Shown piece by piece: positions 22,861 to 34,994 of a stretch of 64,000 nucleotides of DNA. The stretch lies in NCBI GenBank assembly GCA_030015575.1, contig JASDDO010000001.1:139767988-139831987 (forward strand), in the 5' to 3' direction. This stretch comes from Agapanthus africanus (lineage: Eukaryota > Streptophyta > Magnoliopsida > Asparagales > Amaryllidaceae). The position numbers and the translations under genes are program-made. Under the pieces are notes generated by a model. The model was not told the origin of the DNA and did no database searches. It worked only from the letters and a program-made list of their open reading frames with translations. Position 1 is the stretch's first letter. Each line of letters begins with the position of its first letter.

Positions 22861-23706
22861 AAGCTAGAGGTAGTCTAGGTAAAGCTAAAGTGTTCGATCG
22901 ACTTTTCGAAACTCTAAATTCCCACTCTCTGAAAATTTTTCAAAATTTTGGAATTTTTCAATTTCAAAATATGCAGAAAATTGTGCAAGGTTTTTTATGG
23001 ATTCCTAAGAAAAACAATGGCCCAACTCGACCAAACGATCGCGCAACCACGGCCAAACCATGGGTTTAGCCGTGGTTCCGCGGCGCCGTTGGTGAGGTAG
23101 CGAACGTGCCTTCTTGTGCTGATCTATAGGTACTTGTGGCACATTCTGGATATTTTTAAGTGTGACTCAAGTGTTGAGGTCTCTGGGAATTGCGGGTGTT
23201 TGATAAATCGATCGAAATGTTTAACATCGTCTAAATATCTGTGATTTATGATACAATATTTGGAATCCACAATAATTAGTTTTGTGAAAACTAGTTAGTA
23301 TTTGGTAAATCTAGCAATTTAGTCACTTTTGATCGGTTGCCACAGGGTTTTTGATTCAGATCAAAACTCCGTCGCAATCACGTAGTGTACGCGAATACTT
23401 GCCGGATAACATTACTAGATAGCCATGCCCCATAGCCCCGACCAAGTGACTGTAGGAGAACCTCGTTGCTAAAAGCATCCGTTCGGGTGATCGCGGCCAA
23501 GGTGTTCTGCCTAAGTGCTATTTGTCGATGGCATCGGGGGTGCGGCTGTCTACTAAAGTTTTCGACGAGTATTCGATCATTTGTCGGGAATCTTGTTGAA
23601 TTGCCCGACTGGTTATTGAAAAGTGTTTTCAATTTGAGACTAAAATGCCGGGTTTATAACGTTAGGCATGAAATTTGGAATATGTGATATTCTGGGTTTA
23701 TGATGT
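22861..23706 (+). mobile_element. Copia E leader, left part
   Basis: Leader between primer site and coding region, matching the reverse complement of 57590-58740 in G. It includes a GC-rich palindromic patch (23045-23085) and a block at 23390-23690 found at 57600-57870. No Gag motif is visible. Interrupted at 23706 by D; GATGT (23702-23706) is the target duplicate. Confidence 0.7.
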
Positions 23707-23773
23707 TGTTTCCCCAATCAGAGCAAAGCTCTGTTTAAAATTCAAATGAAGCAATGCTTCAGAAGCAGCGCCA
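23707..23773 (+). mobile_element. Element D 5' LTR remnant
   Basis: TGTTTCCCCAATCAGAGC and the following 50 bases match the start of the D 3' LTR at 44812. At 23773/23774 the sequence switches to the C LTR in opposite orientation, so a deletion removed the rest of the D 5' LTR, D gag/pol and the outer part of the C 3' LTR. Confidence 0.75.
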
Positions 23774-24724
23774 TTGTTGTATATCTCAAAAAAAGGTTCC
23801 AAAGATCCTTCTCTTCTCTTCTTGACTCCTATTTATAGGAGAAAGAAAAGAATCAGTTTGTTTAGTAAATTTTTCATCGAAAGATTTTAATTGATTTTGT
23901 AACCAACATGATCTTTTAGATCACTCAGTGAATTTTATTCACCATTGGAATTTTAATCCAAAAGATCTTTTATCTGTTATTCCTGGCAAATTTCAGGGAA
24001 ATCTTTCCTTGTATAGAATCTTTCTATAAATTGGTGATTTTTAATCACTATTGGATTTTTAATCCAACGGTGCTCCACTTTACAAAGCACAATCTTTTTG
24101 TTTAGAAAGATCTAGGGAAATATTTTTCCAACTAGGGTTTTTGATTTCCCTTAATTAGAATTTAATTCTATTAGTTAAGAAGGCTTAAGAGCCTATCATG
24201 TGTTAGCACGTGACCCCACTGATTGACGAATTAATTAGAATTTAATTCTATTGGTTTAGAGGGCTCAGGAACCCATCACGTGTTGGCACGTGACCCTACC
24301 GATTAATTATTTAATTAGAATTTAATTCTATTGTTTCAGAGGGTTTAAGAGCCTATCACGTGTTGGCATGTGACCCCACTGATTAATTATTTCTAATTAT
24401 TTATTTTATTCAGTGCCTACAGGCTTTGCCTGTAAATAGTCACGTTTCTGCACGTGATGCCTGGTCACGTGTAGACATGTGATGCCCGGTCACGTGTGGG
24501 CACGTGATACCTCATAACTTTTGATCCCGGATGAATTATAAGGCCCATAATATATCAAATCGAAGGCTTTTCGAGACGCTTTCGATACCATCAGAATTTA
24601 GCTGTTTCACATTCAGGAGTTTATCAAAATACAGCCCGGAAAATACTGGTTCACATTTTCTTAAACGTATCGCTGTCATTTGATACCTTGGGCTCTTTTG
24701 CGCAAAATTTTTTTGGCGGGAACA
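23774..24724 (-). mobile_element. Element C 3' LTR (truncated)
   Basis: 951 bp direct repeat of 37014-37944. On the element strand it starts TGTTCCCGCCAAAAAAATTTT and keeps the upstream G-box array (24195-24505), hairpin train and TATA palindrome (23826-23841). The outer 2.4 kb present in the 5' LTR is missing. Confidence 0.82.
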
Positions 24725-24737
24725 AATGCCCCCCACT
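24725..24737 (-). other. Element C polypurine tract
   Basis: AGTGGGGGGCATT abuts the 3' LTR start TGTTCCC on the element strand. The D tract at 44798-44811 has the same form. Confidence 0.7.
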
Positions 24738-25080
24738 ACTTTGCCCATGTAAGTATATACATGGGTGAAGTAGTGCAGAGTAATTCATAGCATATGACCA
24801 GTTTTGGGTTGGTATATAATTTTCAGGATCTTGATCTGAGAAGATAACGAGCAGACACAAGCGTCGTCAATTATCATTAACTCAAATCTCGACTTTTAAG
24901 GGATATAGTTCCAAACCCTCAGCTCCATGAGCCGCACCCTTCTATTTCTTTATGTTTTACTCTGGCGTGAAGTAGTTTATTTTCTCATGAGTAACTTCTC
25001 TATTTCAGTGGCATGTAACTGTGGCAAGTGTGGCCCGCAGATGGTAGATAACAGTTCATCTTGAACTTTTTATAAGGTAG

Positions 25081-25602
25081 CGATGGCTTAGGAAACAGGG
25101 TTATGATCTGTTGCCTAAGACTTTTCAACTTTATGAGCCGTGAGGGTCTCACAAAGGCTTTTCTCCCTACGAGTCGTGAGGCTCTCGTAGGTGTATTTTC
25201 TCTTTAGGAATCGTGAGGATTCCTAAGTGTGTTTTCTCTTGAGAATCGTAAGAATCTCACAAGAGAATTTTCCCGCTTATAAGTCGAGAGGACTCGTAAG
25301 TGGTTGTTTCCCTCCTCGTCGATGTTCGACTTCAGAGAGTGTGGCCCATGGATAGTCCATGTTGACCTCCTTGCAGGGCAGTGATGGCTTGGGGGACAGG
25401 GTTAGGATCTGCTACCCAAGACTTTTCAACTTTATGAGCCGTGAGGGTCTCACAAAGACTTTTCTCCCTACGAGTCGAGAGGATCTCGTAAGTGTATTTT
25501 CTCTTTAGGAATCGTGAGGATTCCTAAGTGCGTTTTCTCTTGAGAGTCGTAAGGATCTCACAAAAGAGTTTTCTCCCTTACGAGTCGAGAGGACACGTAA
25601 GT
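25081..25602 (-). repeat. Two six-hairpin cassettes in C
   Basis: Copies at 25081-25302 and 25381-25602. Each has the outer stem (CTTAGG/CCTAAG in the first, CTTGGG/CCCAAG in the second) and five short hairpins with loops GTGAG, GTGAG or GAGAG, GTGAG, GTAAG and GAGAG. The third stem CTTTAGGAATC/GATTCCTAAG is perfect in both. T-rich spacers separate the hairpins on the plus strand. No gene lies between 24740 and 25690. Confidence 0.72.
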
Positions 25603-25689
25603 GATTGATGAGTTGACTTGCTCCCGAATCAAAGAATTGCTTTGATGGGGAAGTCGAGGGTTGACTTTATCCGCATTTCACGGAGTCAG

Positions 25690-26075
25690 GAGTTGCTCTG
25701 GCCATTTCCCACGGGGTCAAGATTGACTTTAACCGTGTTCTATGGGACCAGGAGGTGCTCTGGACGCTTCCCACGGGGTCAGGATTGACATTAGCCATGT
25801 ACCACAGGACCAGGATCCGCTCTGGATGTATCCCACGGGGTCAGGATTAACATTCGTCATGTTCCACAGGACCAGGATCCGCTCTGGACGCTTCCCACGG
25901 GGCCAGGATTGACATAAGCCGTGTTCCACGTGACCAGGATTGCTCTGGACGCTTCCTACGGGGTCAGGATTGAAATTAGCCGTGTTCCACGAGACCAGAA
26001 TTTGCTCTGGATGCTTCGCACGGGGTTAGGATTGACAATAGCCGTGTTCCATGAGACCAGGATTGGTTGACTCTC
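25690..26075. repeat. 61 bp tandem repeat in C
   Basis: About six units with core CCACGGGGTCAGGATTGAC and GACCAGGATCCGCTCTGGA. Minus-strand open frames here are repeat artefacts. The next 270 bases (26076-26345) hold two diverged units of the larger repeat at 28600-29400. Confidence 0.72.
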
Positions 26076-26344
26076 GATTGTCTGTGCATCGCCGAGTTAT
26101 GTAACTGGGAACTTTACCGCGGCTCCGATTTGCTGATGTTGCGTCTGTTATAATGAGATGAATGTTGAGATGATCTCCAGGCTGTCTATGAACCGTCGAG
26201 ATTTAGGAACAGGGACTTTGCCATGGCTCCAAGGTTGATTGTCATGTCTACTGGAATGAGGAGGAACGCTATTGGTAATCTTTAGGCTGTAGATGCGGCC
26301 GTCGAGACTTAGAACAAGGGACTCTGCCGTGGCTCCTTTTTGCT

Positions 26345-28560
26345 GACGTCGTACATTCCTGCAGAGGTATTAATTTCTCTGTGGGTCGACGTGAATCGAG
26401 ATGCTCTCGTCAAGGACGCTGATTTCCCTGAATCGAGGTTTTTGCCAAGGACACTGATTTCCCTGGGGTTGAGACGAATCGAGGTATTCCTGCAAAGATA
26501 CTGATTTCTATGCGGGTCGACGCGAATCGAGATGCTCTCGTCAAGGCCGCTGATTTCTCTGAATCGAGGAGGTTGCCAAGGACACTGATTTCCCTGGGGT
26601 TGAGACGAAACGAGATATTCCTGCAAAGACGCTGATTTCTCTGCGGGTCGACACGAATCGAGATGCTCTCGTCAAGGACGTTGACTTCCCTAAATCGTGG
26701 AGGTTGCCAAGGACACCGATTTCCCAGGGGTTGAGACGAATCGAGATATTCCTGCAAAGATGCAGATTTCTTTGCAGGTCGACGCGAATCGAGATGCTCT
26801 CGTCAAGGATGCTGATTTCCTTAAATCGAGGAGGTTGCCAAGGACACTGATTTCCTCGGAGTTGAAACGAATCGAGGTATTCCTGCAAAAACACTGATTT
26901 CCATACGGTCGACGCGAATTGAGATGCTCTCGCCAAGGACGCTGATTTCCCTGAATCGAGGTTTTGCCAAGGACACTGATTTCCTCGGAGTTGAGACGAA
27001 TCGAGGTATTCCTGCAAAGACACTGATTTCTCTGCGGTCGATGCGAATCGAGATGCTCTCATCAAGGACGCTGATTTCCCTAAATCGAGGAGGTTGCTAA
27101 GGACACTGATTTCCCTGGGGTTGAGACGAATCGAGGTATTCCTGTAAAGACGCTGATTTCTCTGCGGGTCGACGTGAATCGAGATGCTCTCGTCAAGGAA
27201 GCTGATTTCCCTGGATCGAGGAGGTTGCCAAGGACACTGATTTCCCTGGGGTTGAGACGAATTAAGGTATTCCTGCAAAGATGCTAATTTCTTTGCGGGT
27301 CAACGCGAATCGGGATGCTCTCGTCAAGGACGCTGATTTCCCTGAATCGAGGAGGTTGCCAAGGACAATGATTTCCTCGGAGTTGAAACGAATCGAGGTA
27401 TTCCTGTAAAGACACTGATTTCCTTGCGGGTCGACGCGAATCGAGATGCTCTCGCCAAGGACGCTGATTTCCCTGAATCGAGGTTTTGCCAAAGACACTG
27501 ATTTCCTCGGAGTTGAGATGAATCGAGGTATTCCTGGAAAGACACTGATTTCTCTGCGGGTCGACGCGAATCAAGATGCTCTCGTCAAGGACGCTGATTT
27601 CCATGAATCGAGGAGGTTGCCAAGAACACTGATTTCCCTGGGGTTGAGACGAATCGAGGTATTCCTGCAAAGACATTAATTTCTCTACGGGTCGATGCGA
27701 ATCGAGATGCTCTCGTCAAAGACGCTGATTTTCCTGAATCGAGGAGGTTGCTAAGGACACTGATTTCCCTAGGGTTGAGACGAATCGAGGTATTCCTGCA
27801 AAGACGCTGATTTCTCTGCGGGTCGACTCGAATCGAGATGCTCTCGTCAAGGACGCTGATTTTTCTGAATCGAGGAGGTTGCCAAGGATACTGATTTCCC
27901 TGGGGTTGAGACGAATCGAGGTATTCCTGCAAAGACACTGATTTCCTTGCGGGTCGACGCGAATCGAGATGCTCCCGCTAAGGACGCTGATTTCCCTGAA
28001 TCGAGGTTTTGCCAAAGACACTGATTTCCTCGGAGTTGAGACTAATCAAGTATTCCTGCAAAGACACTGATTTCTCTGCGGGTCGACGCGAATCGAGATG
28101 TTCTCGTCAAGGACGCTGATTTCCATGAATTGAGGAGGTTGCCAAGAATACTGATTTCCCTGGGGTTGAGACGAATCGAGATATTCCTGCAAAGACACTG
28201 ATTTCTCTACGGGTCGATGCGAATCGAGATGCTCTCGTCAAGGACGCTGATTTCCCTGAATCGAGGAGGTTGCCAAGGACACTGATTTCCCTGGGGTTGA
28301 GAAGAATCGAGGTATTCCTGCAAAGACGCTGATTTCTCTGCGGGTCGACGCGAATCGAGATTCTCTCGTCAAAAATGCTGATTTCCCTGAATCGAGGAGG
28401 TTGCCGAGGATACTGATTTCCCTGGGGTTGAGACGAATCGAGGTATTCCTGCAAAGACGCTGATTTCCTTGCGGGTCGACGCGAATCGAGATGCTCTCGT
28501 CAAGGACATTGATTTCCTTGAATCGAGGTATTTTGCCAAGGACACTGATTTTCCTGGGGT
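26345..28560. repeat. 130 bp tandem array in C (about 17 units)
   Basis: Units of 130-132 bp, each made of three related subunits of about 35, 47 and 49 bp that begin CTGATTTCCCTG or CTGATTTCTCTG. GAGATGCTCTCGTCAAGG recurs at 26401, 26531, 26663 and 26793. The unit is nearly stop-free in all three minus frames, giving open frames to 245 codons with Ser/Arg/Asn-rich repeats and no domain. Amplified tandem repeats of this kind are known from Retand-like elements. Confidence 0.85.
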
Positions 28561-28599
28561 CGGTTGACTTATTTCCGAGACGTAGCGTTGATCTGGTGG

Positions 28600-29400
28600 G
28601 GAGTTCATTGGTTGACTCTAGATCGTCTGTGAACCGTAGAGTCTTGGAACTGGGGACTTTGCCGTGGTTCCTATTGATTCTATAGCATTTGTGTCCTACT
28701 GGAATGAGGAGGCACACCGTTGTTGGTCTCCAGGCTATAGATATGGCCATTGAAATTTGGAACTGGGGACTTTGACATGGCTCCGTTTCGTTGCAACTCT
28801 GAGGTCGGTTGTTGACGTCACATCTGCATCTGGTTGGAGTGAGGAGAAATGCCGTTGGTGATCTCTAGGCTGTCTGTGAACCGTCGAGATTTAGAACTAG
28901 AGGACTTTGCCATGGTTCCGTTGTTTTGACCCTGGGGTCGTTTGTTGACGTCGCATCTGCATCCTGTTGGAGTAAGGAGAAACGCCGTTGGTGCTCTCTA
29001 GGCTGTCTATGAACCGTCGAGATTTAGAACTAGGGGACTTTGCCATGGTTCCGGGGTAGTCTCTGGGCTGTCTATGAACCGTCGAGATTTGGAACTAGGG
29101 AACTTTGTCGTGGTTCCGTTTGTTGATGTTGCGTCTGCATCCGATTGGAGGGAGGAAGAACGTCGGTGTTGATCTCTAAGTTGTCGATGTTAACGTCGAG
29201 ACCCTGAAGATAGGGATCTTCCTTTGCTTCGTTTGTTGACATTGTGTCTGAAATATTGCGACACACGTCGAGGTTTGGAACTAGAGGACTTTGCCATGGC
29301 TCCATTTGTTGATGTTGTGCCTGTATCTTGCTGGAAGGAAGAAGAACGCTGTTGTTGTTCTCTCGAGATGCAGATGTTGCCATCGAGACTTGGCCCTCTT
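28600..29400. repeat. Diverged 120-150 bp repeat in C
   Basis: Five or six degenerate units with core GAACTAGGGGACTTTGCCATGG, GTTGACGTCGCATCTGCATC and AACCGTCGAGATTT. The same family, in opposite orientation, fills 37945-38400 in D, which shows that C and D share this non-coding region. Confidence 0.65.
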
Positions 29401-29963
29401 TCTGATGGAGCCTGGTGGGTTGATATAGTTCTTTCTTTGTTTACGCCCCTGGATTGTAAACAGGGATCGATGTGATCTCACTTGTTGGGCAAAAAGTTTC
29501 ATTTTATATATATTTTTTGTTTTCTTTCCGCGATGCTCTATCATTTCAGTTTTTTGTATCACGCAAGTCGCGATTGGCCAATCATTTCGGCTATTTTTCG
29601 CGGTGCCCAATCATTTCGGCTATTTATTTTATTTACTCGCTGCATTTTATTGCGAGTTGCCTAACCATTTCGGCTATTTTGTATGCATACATTTTTACTT
29701 GCTGATTTCGTTGCAAGTTTCCCCATCATTTCGGCTATTTCATATGCATTTTTGGCTCGTTAACTTTTTGCCATGAGTATGGAACTTAGAATCTGGTGCC
29801 AATCTTAGCATCAGCATCGCTGCGACTGGAATATTACCAGGAGCGAATCATCATTTGACATGAAAGGACTTGGAATTTGATATTGATTTAGGCATCGACA
29901 TCGCTACAACTGGGATATTGCCAGGAGCGAATCATCATTTGCCTTTGTCGGTTCGAACAAAGG

Positions 29964-30526
29964 TGGCTTAGCAAACAGGGTTAGGATCCTGTCGACTAAG
30001 GCTTTTGACTTTACGAGCTGTAAGGGTCTCATAAAGGTATTTCTCCCTACGAGTCGTGAGGATCTCGTAGGTGTATTTTCTCCTTAAAATTCATGAGGAT
30101 TCTTAAGTGTATGTTCTCTTATAAGTCGTAAGGATCTTACAAGAGTGTTTTCTCCTAATAAGTCGAGAGGACTTACAAAGGTTGCTCACCGTGTGAGCAT
30201 ATCTCTAGTCGCTGGTGGGACTTTGTTAGGGAAATGTTTATTCGTACCCGTGGATTGTATACACGGGTCAATATTGAACCGCTTGTAGGGCAAAATCGGG
30301 GGGTATGATTGCTTAAGAACAGGTTCAGATCCCTGTAGCTTAAGGCTTTTGAATCTTATGAGCCATGAGGGTCTCATAAGAGGGTTCTCCTTACGAGTCG
30401 TGAGGATCTCCCAAGTGTAATTTCTCCTTAGAAATCGTGGGGATCCCTAAGTGTGTTTCTCCTTTGTGAGTCGTAAGGATCTCACACAGGTGGTTTCTCC
30501 TTACAGGGTCGAGAGGACCTTGCAAG
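29964..30526 (-). repeat. Two six-hairpin cassettes in C (gag-proximal)
   Basis: Copies at 29964-30181 and 30307-30526. Outer stems are CTTAG/CTAAG and CTTAAG/CTTAAG, with an inner ACAGG/CCTGT stem. Short stems include CCTACGAGTC/GATCTCGTAGG and TTATAAGTC/GATCTTACAA with loops GTGAG, GTAAG and GAGAG. 29405-29963 holds the CATTTCGGCT repeat and two copies of the 50 bp box; no gene. Confidence 0.7.
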
Positions 30527-30758
30527 TGTCTTTTGACGAGATTGCGCCCTTTAGGGTTTTCACAAAACTCGCCGGTAGTCCCGCTGTTTTTACTCACGGA
30601 GCCCTTTTGGGTTTTCATCCATGCCCATTTCTCTTATGGACATACCCCTTTTTTTTACCACGTCAGCCTGAGGATGCCGCGAGTTTGTAGTAGTTTAAAG
30701 ACGTTTCGGTCATTTGTTCATAGGTCCGAGATTTTTCGGGCAACGTACGATTACGCAG

Positions 30759-33700
30759 CTAGATTTTCTCGTAAATCTTCGCATTTTTTGTGTCGGAGGA
30801 GGATTCCTTGAAGAGAGGGCTGAGGGTGATTTCTTTGTCAGAGTCGCTTCCAAAGGTGATAACTTGCGATCCCTTGGTGTTGACTATGTGACAGTTGCCA
30901 GCAGCTCTTTTGCGCTCATCTGTCGTACTTTTTTGTTCCTGACGAGCCTTGCGCTTCACTCGTTGAACGTGTTGTCGGTGGGCAACATATCCCTGCCACC
31001 AGTTTTTAAAGGCTATGCATTCCTCGGTAGGGTGTGCAATCCTCTGATGGTATAAGTAGAAGTTAGGATGTATGTCCGCTTCATTAAGGTGTATACTGCC
31101 AGGAGAATTTCCTCCGAAAGAGGGCAACTTCATTCCTATTGATAGAGCCCTAGCGAATCGTCTCCTTACTTTAAGCTTTCTTTTGCTGGCGATAGGGATG
31201 CTTCAATCCGGTTGGGGTGCCTCGAGCTTTTCATTCAGTCGTCGGCGTTTGGCTTTTTCGAATATAACCAGTTCGCGCTCTCGATTGGCTTTGCTTTTCT
31301 GACGGGCTTCATTCAGTAGCAAATCGATCATCTTGTCAGACGGTTCCAAAGGTTTTGGTTTCGATCCTGCCCCCAGCTTTTTTATGCTGTCCTCTATCGC
31401 CGAGTGAGCTTCTTCGTTAGTTAACGCCGAATGAGAGACCATGTGGCAACTTGCCACATAGTCCTCAGATTCTTCTGACGAGTCATCCTCGTCGTTATTG
31501 TCATTATCTCCGCTCTCAAGGATATTGTTGAGAAATTCTTGAAGTGTGACCGGGGTTCGCGCCTTCTGGTTATATTCCTCCAGCGCGTCAATATGCTTTT
31601 GCAGATCCGTGCGCTTGTCATCAGGCTTCACGGGCTTTTAAGTCTTCTTCATCTTCTTTGAATACTTTGATGGCTAGGCCTGAGCGTTTTGATTATCGCT
31701 ATTAATTCCCGATGTTGGGCGTGGTTTCAGCATCCCATCGATGATCTCCAGCTCTTGTGAGATTTTCCACCTGATTGCCGGACATGTTTGAAGATCTTTC
31801 AGCATTCTTTTAGTTTTTGCCGAAAGAACGACTTCCCATGGAGCTTCCTTTATGAATGAGCACGATGCCGCCGGCATGTCCATCTTTTTCGGAGCATGTG
31901 GTTGTGGCGGATTTACCTTCCAGTTTTCGGATAGTGCGAACTTGCCCTGTTGATACTGGTCTTCAACCCAATTTTGGAAGACGTAGCAGTCTTGGATCGG
32001 ATGCCCATTACTCGGTGGTAGGGACAGTAATTGGGATCGTTGACATCGTTCGGTTGTAATAGGTGTCTCGGCTCCGGAAGAGTTATGAGCCTGTTGCGCA
32101 CTGCTAGTTCGAACAGTCTCCTTGTTTTATCCCGGAGAAACGAGTAAGGACGTCTCAACTTCTCATCGAGGGATTGCTGCTTGTTACTTTGGCGAACAAC
32201 CGGTTTCGGTCCATTCGGTTGTTGTTGAGCGTTGGTGACAAAGGTCGCTTTCTCTTTGCCCTTTTTCATTCCGAAACTCCGTCTTTGAAGAGGAAGGCCT
32301 ATGGCCCATCTGGTCTATTTGGGCCAGCTTGTCAATCAAGACCTGAAAAGTAGTTGGCTTGAAGAACATAATGAATTGGGAAATAGTGGTCTGAGGGTCG
32401 AGAGTTCTTACAAACATGCCCACCGCAAGAGCCTCCTCTATGCGTTGTTCGCACTTTGACCATAGGTTCCGCCACCGAATGGCGTACTGCACCCATGTTT
32501 CGCCCGGCTTCACTCTGGTGTTAATTAATGATGTGATTGGGGTGCGTTCGCTGGCGCTTGCGAACCGTTGAGTGAATAGCAACTCCATCTCTGTAAACGT
32601 TTTGACGGAGTCATTCGGCAGCTCTGAATACCATTCAAAGGCCCTCTCTGCCAAGCTGCCAACAAACTGGCGGAGCAGTAGTTTATCATCACCTCTAGTG
32701 TTGCCGCACAAGGATCTGAATTGAGCGGCGTGCTGATGTGGATTTCCAGTCCCCTTATATACGTGGAATTTGGGGATCGTGTATCCCGGCAGGAACTTTA
32801 TTTCGTCATACCAACCCGGATAGGGTCGTCCAGTTTTAGCGACTTGGCTAGTTGCTTCATTTGCAAAATGAGCCCGTATTTGTTGAGCTATGTAATCATC
32901 CAGGGCGGCTTTTGAGATGGTTTCCTCCTTGGCTGCTGACAGAGCCGGCAGAGGATTTGATGTCTCTCCTCTATCATCTTCCATTATTACTGGAGGATCT
33001 TCGGCTGGAGGATCCGGCTGGATCATCATACCCACCATATCTTGGAAAAGAAGCGCCATTTATTTTATATTGGCAGCTTGTTCCGCTGCCTCTTTGTCCT
33101 TCTTTTCGAGGACTCTGCGGAGGAAGTCAACATCGGTTTCCTGCTCATGGCGCTGCTCCGAGGATGTCTCCGGTCTTGCTTTCGGTCCCGTAAGTGCGGC
33201 CATAGCTGTTAGCATTTCTTGGAGCTTTTGTTGTTGTTGCTCCTGAGCCCTAGTCACTGATCGCGTAAGCAGTCGATGACCTGTGGAGATACGACTATCC
33301 TCTTTTCGGGATGCCATATAGATGGTATGCACCACCATGCCCCCAGACTTAGGGCATTTAGGTTCAGTGGTCTTGCGATTCGTCGCAGACTCAGGGATTT
33401 TCTCTGGCCTTCTCCTCTTGTGAGCGGTCGAAGTTGAGGGGGCCGTTGCTGTGGGCACCCAAATAGCTATCGCCTTTTGTGGCTTGACAGGATAGTCCTC
33501 TTCTCGCTGAACTTTCATCTTTTTCTGTCGGTGGGAGTAATTTGGATCAATCACCGAGTCTTGGACTTGATGCCAGACCTTGTAAATTTTAGAGGACAGC
33601 CGTTGAGGGGGCTGCTCCAACTTCGCCTTTGGGGCATTCTCCATAGGTGGAGGAGATCTTTTCAGCACAGCAGTTGGCGAATTCCTGCGTACCCTGTTAA

Positions 33701-34254
33701 GTAGTTCAAAACTGTTCGCAGTTGAAACAACAGCATCAACTTCCACAGTTGGAGTTGGCGGAGTCAGTCCAGAGGGTGAATTGCCCCCAGCTTTCCTCAC
33801 TCGGCACCAGTGGCGACATCAAGCATGTCGTGCGGACGGGATCACCTCCGCTGTTGGATGAGCTTCTTCATGCCCCCTGTTCTGATGAGAGTCTGCTATT
33901 GGCGCCAGCCTGGACAGATGCTCGCTGAGAGGGGGTAGTCAGTCTTGCGAAGGCCAACTTTCGAACAGGGGAAACAGCCTTCATGACTTCACGTGGAGCA
34001 GGAGCTGAAACGGCCAGTCTTGTGAAGACTGACCCCTTAGCAGGAGAAGCCGCCTTGGGGACTTCAGGAGTAGGAATGGCTATCTGTTTTGGGATAACCT
34101 CTTCAGGAATTGTGGGCTTCTTCACGGGCCCATCTGAGCTTCGGCCCAGTCTGTTGAAAACTGAGGCAGTGGACTTGGGCGACCCATTGAGAGAGGCCGC
34201 AACAGTTGCAAGCAGATCAAAGATCGATTTTTTCAGAGCTTCTTGCGATGGCAC
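30759..34254 (-). pseudogene. gag: Gag of element C
   Basis: Decayed Gag read in several frames. 34254-33868 is a Ser/Pro/Ala-rich N-terminus with three repeats of an F-x-R-L motif. 33800-32184 is one frame broken by a single TAA at 33060: a GMVVHTIYM motif, a coiled coil (RVLEKKDKEAAEQ), then the Gag core with RPYPGWYD, YKGTGNPHQHAAQF, LLLRQFVGSL, FEWYSELP and RWRNLWSKC. A shifted frame (32269-31913) carries YCPYHRVMG, and a further YH motif (FYLYHQRIAHPTEEC) follows at 31133-30759 after an acidic linker (31631-31203). Gag would build the virus-like particle. No protease, RT or integrase follows, so the element could move only with pol from elsewhere. Confidence 0.82.
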
Positions 34255-34552
34255 AGGAGCGCTGAAGCTTGTTGGCGGGATGATGGTCCCGAAGAATAGC
34301 CCAGTGGTGGCTTGGATAACTTATTCCACCGGCATTGTGAAAAGGGAGGCTGCTTAGGGCCTGTAAGTCACTCATCTAGATAGGACGGAATGAGAGTTGT
34401 TGCAGCTAGAACAGTTAGAGGCCATTAATGTTCTTTTTTCTGCACGAAGTAAGACACCAAATCTTAGTACCTTGAATCCAGGGCAACCATGTCAAACCGC
34501 GACTTATTCGCGAAACATGACACACGAAGTGTGGAGTGGAAAGAGGAAGAGG

Positions 34553-34574
34553 TCCCAACGGGCGTGCCAAAATC
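34553..34574 (-). other. Element C primer binding site
   Basis: GATTTTGGCACGCCC and then GTTGGGA follow the 5' LTR end GGGGAACA on the element strand. This matches the site of element A with few changes. The GGCACGCCC form is known from Tat-lineage elements; I did not identify the tRNA. Confidence 0.7.
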
Positions 34575-34994
34575 TGTTCCCCTCCGAAACATAGAGACGC
34601 GACCGCATAGGTTCGTCTTGCTTGAATTTGGGGGAAGATGCTAATTGGTGCTATCCGTCCACCTCTCCGAAGATGCCAAGTTGATTTATGGCACCATGTA
34701 TCGAAGGTTTAAACGGATGCGACCGATGTAGCAGACTTCGTCAGATTCCCCCTCATTTGAAGGGTTTTTTTGATTGTGGGGACGCTCTTCCCTGCAGGCG
34801 CAAGCCCCTGCAGTTAATTATGCTACCGCATCGCGGTAACCACTTTCTCCTTCCCCAGATGGTCACTTCGTGTTGTTTGTGTTTGTTTTGTTTTTGGTTG
34901 CCCGTGGATTGTATACGGAGACTAATTTATGTTGTCGCCCGTAGGGCGTGGATTAGTCCAAATCCGTATCTTCTTAGATTTGGGTTTGGGGTTG

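Noticed and set aside
26345-28560. CRISPR-like regular array
   Set aside because: Units are contiguous repeats without unique spacers in a plant retrotransposon; it is a tandem satellite.
26309-28750. Many overlapping minus-strand open frames up to 245 codons
   Set aside because: They run through the 130 bp tandem array, whose unit is nearly stop-free in three frames; residues simply repeat and no domain is present.
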